This document shows, piece by piece, positions 1-6,403 of a stretch of DNA of 64,000 nucleotides (its first letter is position 1; each line of letters begins with the position of its first letter). The stretch is from Spirosoma sp. (lineage in GTDB: Bacteria; Bacteroidota; Bacteroidia; Cytophagales; Spirosomataceae): assembly GCF_026391055.1 (NCBI RefSeq), contig NZ_JAPLET010000010.1, positions 326,620-390,619 on the forward strand, in the 5' to 3' direction. The translations under genes were made by a program, and so were the position numbers. The notes beneath the pieces are model-generated. The model did no database searches, had not been told where the DNA came from, and worked only from the letters and a program-made list of their open reading frames with translations.

Positions 1-11
1 CCTGGTACTGA

Positions 12-46
12 AACCCTCTGTGCGCTTTGTGTCTCTGTGGTTTTTT
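12..46. repeat. Short-period CTCTGTG-type intergenic repeat
   Basis: The stretch is built from CTCTGTG, CTTTGTG and CTCTGTG blocks spaced about ten bases apart and ends in a T run. Similar strings (reverse complement AACCACAGAGACACAAAG) are known as dispersed intergenic repeats in several bacterial phyla; that comparison is from memory. No other copy was seen in this window. Confidence 0.4.
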
Positions 47-429
47 ATCTAAGCCGCTACGCCAGCGAAAGCTTGTTGAGCACACCGATTGCCCCTTCCT
101 GGCTCCATCCGTTTGTCGGATTACAGCATCTTCAGCAAATGACCACCGTATAATCAATTGGGGCAAAAAAACGATAGCTTTCGTATACTCCTGTTGCGCT
201 GTTCACTTTAAACGTGTACCCTTGTACAAAGTCGATAAAGCTAGTAAATGGGCCGTACGGTACAGCTTACACTTAATAGTAAGTCACTGATTATCAGAAT
301 ATTAACATTAAGTGATGTTGCGTACAATAGTATGTTGGGTGTTGAAACAGCTTTGCTACGCGATGTGTGTCTATCTGCTGCTTAAATCCAGCAGCCAGCC
401 AATGAGTATGCCGCTTTGTTAGCTTTTGT
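47..429. other. Gene-free left edge of the island
   Basis: No convincing gene is visible. The stretch holds an inverted repeat CACTTAAT/ATTAAGTG around 270-314, an isolated GTTGGGT at 334-340 that could be the right end of a lost cassette site, and a 29-base block at 371-399 that recurs with two mismatches at 2582-2610. The 371-399 block contains a small hairpin, CTGCTG/CAGCAG. Confidence 0.4.
371..399 (+). repeat. 29-base island repeat, copy 1
   Basis: It matches 2582-2610 at 27 of 29 positions and contains the core TTAAATCCAGCAGCCAG. Both copies lie in gene-free cassette leader or trailer sequence. A related TAAATCCGGCAG string is found at about 442-453. Confidence 0.65.
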
Positions 430-486
430 GCCTAATCCCAGCTAAATCCGGCAGGGGGCAATGTGTGTGCTTAGTCGGCGTTAAGC
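430..486 (+). repeat. Candidate degenerate attC-like site
   Basis: A GCCTAAT box (430-436) and a GTTAAGC box (480-486, fits GTTRRRY) can pair imperfectly. After five unpaired bases on each side there is a second short stem, CTAA/TTAG. This is the same layout as the stronger sites at 2635, 3980 and 4748. The stems are short, so the call rests mainly on context: the 600-1118 gene follows it in the expected cassette position. Confidence 0.3.
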
Positions 487-599
487 GTAGTCGAGAGCGT
501 ATAGTGTAATATGTATGGGGTTGCTCTATGCCTAATGGGGTACTGAATTAACCACATTCTAACAGTGAATTAGGGAGATCAATATAGACTAAGAATGTA

Positions 600-1118
600 A
601 TGACAGAATCTGAAATGACTGCCTTAATGCTTGAGTTTTACATACTAAGGCCAGACGATTTAAATTTCAAAGTAGATAACAGTAATCGAAAAATGCACAA
701 TGCTGTTATTCAAAAATTGAAAGCCTATAAGTTAATTGAGCCTACTGGTTTTCAGCAATTTAACAAAGCTACAGAAAGGGGATATGAGGCATATTATATG
801 GGTGGATTTGATAAATGGAAAGCTGCCAATGACCAGCGCGAGAAGGAGTTACACAAAGCAACGATAGATAGTTCAAAAGCAACAGTAGATGCGGCTGAAT
901 CCGCTAAGTGGTCAAAGTATGCCGCAATAGTTTCTGCTATTGCGGCAATAATTGCCTTTGCATTGCCGCCACTTTTAAATGATAAAGAGGGTAGTCAATC
1001 GGACTCATTGGTTAACGCATTGCATGTAAAAGTTGATATGCTATACTCGCAATTGAGAGTCCAGTCGCAAAGCCAGAAAGCCAAAGGGGAGACTGAACAA
1101 AGCCAAAAAAAGAAATAA
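600..1118 (+). CDS. Hypothetical protein with one membrane segment
   Basis: This 172-residue protein is not recognised. Residues 1-75 are polar and could form a small winged-helix-like fold. Residues about 80-103 are a charged Ala/Lys/Glu-rich helix. A single hydrophobic segment spans about 107-126 (AAIVSAIAAIIAFALPPLL), and the tail from about 140 is Gln/Lys/Ser-rich and probably coiled or disordered. It would be an inner-membrane protein with most of its mass on one side. The gene is AT-rich, lies on the + strand like its neighbours, and follows a candidate cassette site at 430-486. The start ATG at 600 is the first in frame. No function can be assigned. Confidence 0.65.
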   Translation: MTESEMTALMLEFYILRPDDLNFKVDNSNRKMHNAVIQKLKAYKLIEPTGFQQFNKATERGYEAYYMGGFDKWKAANDQREKELHKATIDSSKATVDAAESAKWSKYAAIVSAIAAIIAFALPPLLNDKEGSQSDSLVNALHVKVDMLYSQLRVQSQSQKAKGETEQSQKKK

Positions 1119-1332
1119 CTCGTTTCATTGTGCTGATATTTAGTGATTTAACTTACCCTAATATCGCACATTTATGAACAACATCAAACATTATTGAACA
1201 TAAAAAGTAAAGATTGTTAAAGTTCATCCTATTATGACGTACCACTTTTTGCTATATAAAATACCATTTTGCTGATAGTATTGAATAAAATACTACATTA
1301 TGCCGTAAAAGCAAGAACGCCAGTCCCTTTTA

Positions 1333-1364
1333 TTGTGTTTTATTAATAGTATTACCTACCTTTG
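1333..1364 (+). promoter_or_regulatory. Bacteroidetes-type promoter of the toxin-antitoxin pair
   Basis: TTG at 1333-1335 is followed after 21 bases by TACCTTTG at 1357-1364, which fits the Bacteroidetes -33/-7 form TTG...TAnnTTTG. It faces the gene starting at 1480 and predicts a transcript start near 1370 with a leader of about 110 bases. Confidence 0.6.
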
Positions 1365-1396
1365 CGCTCCTTAACGAGGGGTACGATTGATTGACT

Positions 1397-1428
1397 CGAT
1401 TAATTGATATATTAATATTAATTAATCG
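1397..1428. promoter_or_regulatory. Operator-like inverted repeat in the TA leader
   Basis: CGATTAATT at 1397-1405 is mirrored by AATTAATCG at 1420-1428, with partial extension outward (TGA.../...TTCA). It lies between the promoter and the first gene. Type II antitoxins usually bind such palindromes to repress their own operon, so this is a likely autoregulatory site (inference). Confidence 0.5.
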
Positions 1429-1479
1429 ATTAGTTCAATAGGCATTTAAAGGATTATATCAACACCTAACCTTGATAAA

Positions 1480-1959
1480 ATGGCAGCTATAAATCAAAAT
1501 ACTCAGTATGCTATGGAATCGCCCTACAGTGAAATCCGTAATGTAATGTGTCTGCGAAATAAATCACAAGGGGAGGTTATTCTTTGGGAGCCGGTTGTTA
1601 GTGACATTATAGCCTGTCAAATAAAAATGGCAGACTTCCATAAAAAGATTGTAAAGTTAAACAAGGGCATGTTACTAAGTGTCCATAAGGAATTGAACGA
1701 AATCTTAAGTTCAGCCGAAAGCGAATTGAAGGGAATGCCCAATGTTGATTTTCGGGAAATAAATTATAGAATTCAACTTGAGAAGCTCTTTGTGCAAATT
1801 CGTGAAATTGCTCAGGATGCACATTATTTAGCAACCGCCGATGAGCCAGACGAAAATTCTATTGAATTTAAAAAATTCTTATCAGAAGTTGTTGTTGAGT
1901 CAATGTCACAAGGGAAAAGTATTGCTGGTAAAAAGTCGCTTATGGCTTTATTTGATTAA
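1480..1959 (+). CDS. Putative antitoxin of a RelE/ParE-type pair
   Basis: This 159-residue, soluble, mostly helical protein lies four bases before a RelE/ParE-like toxin, the usual antitoxin-first order. No standard antitoxin DNA-binding fold (MazE, PHD, HTH) is obvious to me. The C-terminal third is acidic (TADEPDENSIEFKKFLSEVV), as expected for a toxin-neutralising tail. At 159 residues it is longer than most antitoxins of this class (70-100). It has its own promoter and an inverted repeat upstream, which suggests autoregulation. The antitoxin role is inferred from position only. Confidence 0.6.
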   Translation: MAAINQNTQYAMESPYSEIRNVMCLRNKSQGEVILWEPVVSDIIACQIKMADFHKKIVKLNKGMLLSVHKELNEILSSAESELKGMPNVDFREINYRIQLEKLFVQIREIAQDAHYLATADEPDENSIEFKKFLSEVVVESMSQGKSIAGKKSLMALFD

Positions 1960-1963
1960 ATAA

Positions 1964-2353
1964 ATGGGGCATAGAATTTCTAGGCGTACTGCATTTGATA
2001 AGGATATAAAGAGCTTTAAAAAGGCAAAAAATTTAATTGAATCAATTAAGGACTCTATTAATGAAATAATTAATGATCCTACTAGTGGGGAATCATTAAC
2101 TGGAAATTGGAAGGGGTATAAAAGTTATCACTTCAATAGAAAGCCGGAAATTAGGATTATATACGCCGTATATCCTTGTTGTATTCTTGGGAATAGTGCC
2201 TCTTCTATTGATTGTCTACTTGAAATAGAGGCAGATGAAGATGACAAAGGTGAGTGCCTTGGCGTTATTGACTTTGTTAGGGTAGCATCTAGGGAAGAGT
2301 TTAACAATATTTACAATCTTCGAAAAAAATTTATACCCAATACATTAACATAA
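1964..2353 (+). CDS. RelE/ParE-family toxin
   Basis: The 129-residue protein has the family pattern: an N-terminal helical hairpin (FDKDIKSFKKAKNLIESIKD), the strand motif GNWKGYKSYHF at about residues 47-57, PEIRIIYAVY at about 61-70, and a C-terminal FVRVASREEFNNIY at about 104-117. RelE-type members cleave ribosome-bound mRNA and ParE-type members poison gyrase; which applies cannot be told from sequence. A poorly conserved insert with CC and an Asp/Glu-rich loop lies at about 71-98. The gene is translationally close to the putative antitoxin and is followed within a few bases by a terminator. Confidence 0.75.
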   Translation: MGHRISRRTAFDKDIKSFKKAKNLIESIKDSINEIINDPTSGESLTGNWKGYKSYHFNRKPEIRIIYAVYPCCILGNSASSIDCLLEIEADEDDKGECLGVIDFVRVASREEFNNIYNLRKKFIPNTLT

Positions 2354-2384
2354 AAAAAGCCCCTTCACTCGGAGGGGCTTTTTA
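2352..2384. terminator. Bidirectional terminator after the toxin gene
   Basis: AGCCCCT (2358-2364) pairs with AGGGGCT (2373-2379) around an eight-base loop, with T residues after it and seven A residues before it. It can therefore end transcripts from both sides. The stop codon of the minus-strand mini-gene at 2365-2523 lies inside the loop. Confidence 0.8.
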
Positions 2385-2523
2385 CATTCCCCACCACTTC
2401 ATCCCACACCCTATTATATATCGCCATGTTACGTTCCCACTCTTCCCGCGTCATAGGGGTGCAGTAGCTGAGCATCATGGTTTCCAGTTCTTTTATTGCG
2501 TCTTCTTCTTGTTGCGTAGTCAT
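2365..2523 (-). CDS. Small hypothetical protein, 52 residues
   Basis: The minus-strand frame reads MTTQQEEDAIKELETMMLSY and ends NVKSPSE. It is acidic and helical, with a TREEWER motif at about residues 25-31. A GGAG string lies just before the ATG. It is the only candidate on the minus strand of the island and converges on the toxin gene, sharing its terminator hairpin. The composition is protein-like and there are no rare runs, but without a homolog it could still be chance. No function is suggested. Confidence 0.5.
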   Translation of the reverse strand: MTTQQEEDAIKELETMMLSYCTPMTREEWERNMAIYNRVWDEVVGNVKSPSE

Positions 2524-2581
2524 GCTCCGTTAGCGGGTTGTTTCTTACAGGGTACTTGGTGAGGGGTATCTAGCTGATGGT

Positions 2582-2610
2582 CTATCTGCGGGTTAAATCC
2601 AGCAGCCAGC
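2582..2610 (+). repeat. 29-base island repeat, copy 2
   Basis: This is the second copy of the block at 371-399 (27 of 29 matches). It stands 25 bases before the attC-like site at 2635. Confidence 0.65.
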
Positions 2611-2634
2611 TTGAGCGAATGCGGGGTTGGTGTC

Positions 2635-2725
2635 ACCCAACAAGATCAAGTGTGTAAACTACGGAACAGCTTGTGTACGTTCAGTTGGCTTATGCCCCGT
2701 AGCATCACACTTCAAGGCGTTGGGT
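2635..2725 (+). repeat. attC-like recombination site A (best example)
   Basis: ACCCAAC (2635-2641, fits RYYYAAC) and GTTGGGT (2719-2725, fits GTTRRRY) form the outer stem. Six unpaired bases follow on each side. AAGTGTG (2648-2654) then pairs with CACACTT (2706-2712), and CTACGG (2659-2664) pairs with CCGTAG (2697-2702) further in. Outer box, unpaired spacer, inner box and variable loop, 91 bases in all, is the defining architecture of integron attC sites. Confidence 0.7.
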
Positions 2726-3079
2726 GTTCCAGACAGGTATAAAAAAAAGCGTGTTTGCCAACCTTTCGGCGACAACTTGCACGTCCCGACAGGCGGTCTT
2801 TTGGGCTTCCATTTTCGGGTTTCATGCGACAAGTTGAACGCCCCTCGTGGGCAATGCCAGGCTTCCATTTCTGGGTTCCGGCTGATAGGCCGAACGTTCC
2901 AGAGGTCAGGGTTTTGGTTCGTTCGGCGTGTTCTGGTTGACACAAGAAACGCCTTGGTTGAGTAGCTTTGAGTTTCCATTTCCGGGTCTCGGGCGACAAT
3001 CTGCACGTCTCAGCAAGGCAGGTTATTTGCTCGTGTATTCAGTAATTAGCACATTACCTCATTATTACAAACAAACACG
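2726..3079. repeat. Gene-free stretch with 39-base repeat units
   Basis: Units of 39 bases lie at 2806-2844, 2862-2900 and 2973-3011, with a partial one at about 2759-2788. They share the pattern YTTCCATTTYCGGGT, then GCGACAA, then ACGYC near the end. Spacing is irregular (17 and 72 bases), so it is not a CRISPR. Open frames on both strands here merely translate the repeats. The segment right after site A also resembles the one after site C (A-rich, then GCGTGTTTG). Confidence 0.7.
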
Positions 3080-3307
3080 ATGGACATTTACACAACAATT
3101 TATCATGCTTTCAAGGATATGAGACTTATAAATGTAGACACTTTACCCTCTGAACCTGTAGAGGGACAATATGTCTGGAATTTTAGTCATAATGCTTCCT
3201 CTGAATTTGATTTAGAAAAAGTAAAATCTATACTTGTAAGTAATGGCCTTAAGATTAATGAGATTGTACAAGGTAATGGTGCAACAATCATTACTACTTT
3301 GGAATAA
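3080..3307 (+). CDS. Small hypothetical cassette protein
   Basis: The 75-residue protein is not recognised. It has an aromatic N-terminus (MDIYTTIYHAFKDM), a central WNFSHNASSEFDLEKV segment and a C-terminal beta-like part ending ATIITTLE. No signal peptide or membrane segment is seen. The layout of about two strands, a helix and two strands suggests a small alpha/beta fold. It is separated by 77 bases from the next gene and lies in the same presumed cassette, between sites A and B. Base composition is AT-rich, like the rest of the island. Confidence 0.55.
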   Translation: MDIYTTIYHAFKDMRLINVDTLPSEPVEGQYVWNFSHNASSEFDLEKVKSILVSNGLKINEIVQGNGATIITTLE

Positions 3308-3384
3308 TATTTTATTGACCAATATTTTGCTCTTACTTTTTTTTGAACACTCTCAAAACAGCATTTTTGCAAGCAACCGAAGTT

Positions 3385-3882
3385 ATGAAAATTTTTATTA
3401 TAATGTTTGGGGTTATTTTTAGCCTATCTGCTTATGGCCAGACTAAAAAAGAGACTATTGATTGGTTAAATACTAAATTTGAAAATAGCCCTGTTGCCAT
3501 AAACAAGATAGATCAATTCACAAGATTTTTGACTATAAAACAAGATGGTAGTTATTCCATTCAAAGTTACTCGTACTTTCTAAGTGTAGTTCTTCCCGAC
3601 ATGCAGAACTACGCGCGTAAAACTTTGTTTAGTGGGCATTTCAAAAATTTAAACCCAAACTCTGTTCGTACAGAAAAGATAGGTGGTGATATATACTTTT
3701 ATGCTACTTGTAGCAGCGGCAAATGTATAACGCAACAAAACCAAGGCCCCAGTAGCTTCGATTCTTACATGCATACAGAAGTTCTCTTATGTTTTACCTC
3801 TGACATAAATTTGGAAGATCGTTGTAAAAAAGCCTTTACACATCTGATAAAGCTTTGCGGAGGCAAAAAAGAAGCTTTTTGA
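3385..3882 (+). CDS. Hypothetical secreted protein
   Basis: The 165-residue protein starts with a clear type I signal peptide (KIFIIMFGVIFSLSAYGQ, cleavage likely before Gln19). This places the start at 3385 rather than at an upstream TTG. The mature part contains several Cys residues (CSSGKC at about 112-117, plus others near the end) that could form disulfides in the periplasm or outside. No family is recognised. Attachment site B begins about 100 bases after the stop, as expected for a cassette gene. The opening resembles other Bacteroidota secreted proteins of unknown role, including the 5069 gene with its similar signal peptide. Confidence 0.6.
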   Translation: MKIFIIMFGVIFSLSAYGQTKKETIDWLNTKFENSPVAINKIDQFTRFLTIKQDGSYSIQSYSYFLSVVLPDMQNYARKTLFSGHFKNLNPNSVRTEKIGGDIYFYATCSSGKCITQQNQGPSSFDSYMHTEVLLCFTSDINLEDRCKKAFTHLIKLCGGKKEAF

Positions 3883-3979
3883 TAATAAACCCGGCTTGTT
3901 CGTTTGGGTGCTTAATTGGTTCGCTCCGCGTGGGTGAGTTTCCTGCGACAGGCAGCAGGCCGCAAAGCCGGCGTTTTCA

Positions 3980-4042
3980 GCCCAACCGGCCATGTGTGTA
4001 AAGGCTCCCTACGGTCGCCATCAACATATGGGGTCGTTGGTT
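3980..4042 (+). repeat. attC-like recombination site B
   Basis: GCCCAAC (3980-3986) pairs with GTTGG (4036-4040), and the next two bases deviate from GTTRRRY. After an unpaired spacer, CCATGTG (3990-3996) pairs with CATATGG (4025-4031) with one G-T wobble. Length is 63 bases. It shares TTTTCAGCCCAA before it with site C and GTGTAAAGG after the left inner box with sites C and E. Confidence 0.6.
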
Positions 4043-4304
4043 TGATAGAACAGCAGATAACGTAGCGGTGGGATTGCGTGCGAAAAGGGACCCGTTTCAG
4101 TAGGGCGCTTTGTGGCTCGTTGGTCAGCTTCAGTCGACACGAGAATCGCCCCAGTTGAGGCCGATAAAAAGTACATTTGTCACGTAGCGTGTGACAGCGG
4201 AAACGCACCGATTGGGAGGCAAAAAAGTGGTTTGCGACGTAGCGTGCGATAAGTCAACCGCTCTGACAAGTAAACCTTTCGGCTTGTTTAGTAATCAGTT
4301 TTGA
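4043..4304. other. Gene-free cassette leader with hairpin repeats
   Basis: ACGTAGCG occurs three times (4060, 4182, 4237). The last two copies lie in related 20-base blocks (4177-4196 and 4231-4250), each a small hairpin with stems GTCAC/GTGAC-like and TCGC/GCGA-like. No gene is supported here. Confidence 0.5.
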
Positions 4305-4760
4305 ATGAAGAAGAATTCAAAAAGACGTCTGCTTCTACCCTTAATATTGACTGCTGTGTTTGTGGCTTCTTCGTTTGCCCCAATCCTACAGATATATATT
4401 CTGACCTTTGATGGTTATCTGGTTGCTTTCATCAATAAAGTAATTTTATCAGATAAGCCAGGGCATATCTTTACTGCCAATTTGTTGGCAAACCTACCTC
4501 CTTCTTTAATCTTCTTATTTCTCCTATATAAAACTGAAATTGAAAGTATAAGGGTTAGTGCAGCCATTTTTTCAATGGTCTTTATGAACGCCTTTATACT
4601 TTTTCTGATTGGGGATTTTAATGAAGATTGGGAGCTGTATTTTCTGATTTTTCTAGTAGCTAGTTTAATCAGTAGTTCAGTATTATTTTTTATTTGTGTT
4701 TGGCGGCCTCCGGGCGCCAGGGAGCACGTCCCGTCGGACGGTTTTCAGCCCAATAAGTAA
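4305..4760 (+). CDS. Four-helix membrane protein of unknown function
   Basis: The 151-residue protein has a basic start (KKNSKRRLL) and about four hydrophobic segments, at roughly 9-31, 63-76, 82-103 and 110-131. The tail from about 132 (WRPPGAREHVPSDGFQPNK) is quite unlike the rest. It is encoded by the GC-rich sequence that elsewhere precedes the attC-like sites, and the stop lies inside site C. The original gene probably ended earlier and now reads into the recombination site. No family is recognised. It is an inner-membrane protein from a presumed single-gene cassette between sites B and C. Confidence 0.6.
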   Translation: MKKNSKRRLLLPLILTAVFVASSFAPILQIYILTFDGYLVAFINKVILSDKPGHIFTANLLANLPPSLIFLFLLYKTEIESIRVSAAIFSMVFMNAFILFLIGDFNEDWELYFLIFLVASLISSSVLFFICVWRPPGAREHVPSDGFQPNK

Positions 4761-4833
4761 AGGGTGTAAAGGTTGACGCAACGTTTGTTGTCCAGAGTAA
4801 TTTCCTCATCATCAGCCCTTGGAGGCATTGGGT
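4748..4833 (+). repeat. attC-like recombination site C
   Basis: GCCCAAT (4748-4754) and ATTGGGT (4827-4833) pair over six bases. Compared with site A both boxes are changed (C to T, G to A), so the pairing is kept. After a spacer, AAGGG (4760-4764) pairs with CCCTT (4816-4820). Length is 86 bases. The GTGTAAAGG block follows the left inner box, as in sites B and E. Confidence 0.6.
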
Positions 4834-4910
4834 GGAGGTCAAACAATTAAAAATGCGTGTTTGTTGGCCTCATGCGACAGGGAGCCCGGCTCATTTGGGC
4901 AGCTTTTAGG

Positions 4911-4949
4911 TATCCATTTTCTGGCTGTGGCCGACAAGCAAAACGTCTT
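4911..4949 (+). repeat. 39-base repeat unit, distant copy
   Basis: It matches the 39-base units at 2806, 2862 and 2973 in length and in the landmarks TCCATTTTCTGG, CCGACAAG and AACGTC. It lies in the leader of the 5069 gene, downstream of site C. Confidence 0.6.
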
Positions 4950-5068
4950 GGTTAGACTACCTTTTACATTTAGAAAAGTAATACAGAAATCAATTGATAA
5001 AATTGCTTGGCGAACGCAACATTTAACTATAAACATAGTTATCCACATAATCTAAACTTTGTTTCGCC

Positions 5069-6022
5069 ATGAAACCTGTCTTCTTTCTGATTACCTGCCT
5101 TCTTTGCTCGTTCGTGTATGGACAGAATTATAACCATTTAGTCAATGAAGCCAATGAGCAGTATATCCAAAAAGATTATAAAAAATCAGTTGAGCTTTAT
5201 AAGTTGGCATTTACGAAAGAGCAAAATATACGTTCTGATTTATATAATGCGGGGTGTTCAGCCGCTTTAGCAGGAGATGTTGGGTTAGCTCTCAATTGGC
5301 TGAATATAGCCTTTGATAAAGGGTACGTGAATATCAGGCACATGAAAGCGGATAGTGACCTGAACTCTCTTCATAACACAAAAGGCTGGAAGTCATTGCT
5401 AGCTAAAATGCAAACTAAAGTTGACCGAATTGAAGCTAACTATGATAAACCTCTTCAAGCTAAGTTGTTAACTATTTATGACGACGACCAAAAAGGCCGT
5501 TTGAAAATAAACGAATTGGGCCAAAAATTCGGCTTCGACTCCAAAGAAGTTAGTGAGTTGTGGAAGACTATAGAATATAAAGACAGCATAAATCTTCTAA
5601 AAGTTAAAGATGTACTGGACCAGTACGGCTGGGTTGGAGCAGACAAGGTTGGGCCGCAGGCCAACAGCACTTTATTTTTGGTAATCCAACACGCGGATTT
5701 GACTACTCAACAGAAGTATTTACCTATGATGCGCGAGGCTGTAAAAAATAAAAAGGCAGAGCCAAGTGCGTTAGCATTGCTGGAAGACCGAGTTGCCTTA
5801 GGTGAGAAAAGGCAGCAGACCTATGGAAGTCAAATCGGCGAGGATAGTACTGGTGCTTCTTACATTTTACCGTTGGAAGACCCTGATAACGTTGATAGAA
5901 GACGGGCTGAGGTTGGTTTAGGCCCTTTGGCCGATTATGTGAAGCAGTGGGGTATCAAATGGAATGTAGATGAGTATAAAAAACAACTTCCAAGCATTGA
6001 GAAAAGAGAAGGAATAAAGTAG
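5069..6022 (+). CDS. Secreted TPR-like protein with DUF6624 domain
   Basis: The 317-residue protein has a signal peptide (PVFFLITCLLCSFVYGQ). TPR-like helices follow at about 25-105 (YIQKDYKKSVELYKLAF; DLYNAGCSAALAGDVGLALN). A C-terminal part at about 130-300 has the DUF6624 pattern: DQYGWVGADKVG, LFLVIQHAD, LEDRVALGEKRQQTYGSQ and a closing DRRRAEVGLGPLADYV. DUF6624 has no known activity. The same domain occurs without signal peptide or TPR in the 8887 gene. Site C precedes the gene and site D follows it, so it fits a cassette. It is probably periplasmic. Confidence 0.75.
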   Translation: MKPVFFLITCLLCSFVYGQNYNHLVNEANEQYIQKDYKKSVELYKLAFTKEQNIRSDLYNAGCSAALAGDVGLALNWLNIAFDKGYVNIRHMKADSDLNSLHNTKGWKSLLAKMQTKVDRIEANYDKPLQAKLLTIYDDDQKGRLKINELGQKFGFDSKEVSELWKTIEYKDSINLLKVKDVLDQYGWVGADKVGPQANSTLFLVIQHADLTTQQKYLPMMREAVKNKKAEPSALALLEDRVALGEKRQQTYGSQIGEDSTGASYILPLEDPDNVDRRRAEVGLGPLADYVKQWGIKWNVDEYKKQLPSIEKREGIK

Positions 6023-6096
6023 GTAAGCAACCAGAAAAACGCTCCACGTGGGCGGCTATCGGGCGACAGGCCGCACGGCCCGAAGAAGGGTTTTCA

Positions 6097-6128
6097 GCCT
6101 AACATCAACACTCATGGTGGTGTTGGGT
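6097..6128 (+). repeat. Collapsed attC-like site D
   Basis: GCCTAAC (6097-6103) and GTTGGGT (6122-6128) both fit the box consensus but are only 18 bases apart, too close for a full attC. The inner sequence ATCAACAC...GGTGGT resembles the right half of sites B and 8.2 kb. It looks like a site that lost its left inner box and loop. The TTTTCAGCC prefix is shared with B and C. Confidence 0.45.
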
Positions 6129-6403
6129 GAATTGCCAAAGTAGTGTGTGCATGGCGGCTTCGATAGACAAGCTAACCGCCCCAACAGGAACAGCTTGACG
6201 AAGTATGAAGTTATGATTGGCAGTCTGAACATCAGCGAAAGGCGGATTAGCAGCATAGCCAAGCTTCGCGCTCTGACCAATTTTTAAAGGTTTCACATTT
6301 TTATGCGAATAATTTTATTATGGGCAGAAGCATGCTAAATTGCTTGCAGCATGAAAGTATAAAGTCGCAATTTGATCTTATTAACTAGCCACACTGCTAA
6401 ACC
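6129..6403. other. Gene-free cassette leader
   Basis: A short stem GGCGG/CCGCC lies at about 6153-6180. The rest, before the ATG at 6404, is AT-rich and holds no recognised promoter or gene. Confidence 0.4.

Larger units (their letters stand above)
1119..1479. other. Gene-free leader of the toxin-antitoxin pair
   Basis: The first 200 bases are very AT-rich and hold nothing recognised. The right half carries the promoter at 1333-1364 and the inverted repeat at 1397-1428, which are listed separately. Confidence 0.5.

Noticed and set aside
27..290. An 87-residue frame at the left edge
   Set aside because: It begins inside the CTCTGTG-type repeat, has unusual composition with many scattered Cys, and shows no domain or start context.
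334..340. GTTGGGT as another full attC-like site
   Set aside because: No pairing left box or inner stem could be found within 120 bases upstream.
2806..3011. CRISPR array
   Set aside because: The units are degenerate, spaced irregularly (17 and 72 bases) and no cas genes are near.
2627..3122. Several overlapping open frames on both strands, some with peptides like ETRKWKP repeated
   Set aside because: They are translations of the 39-base repeat units in different frames, with no common start context, and are not protein-like.
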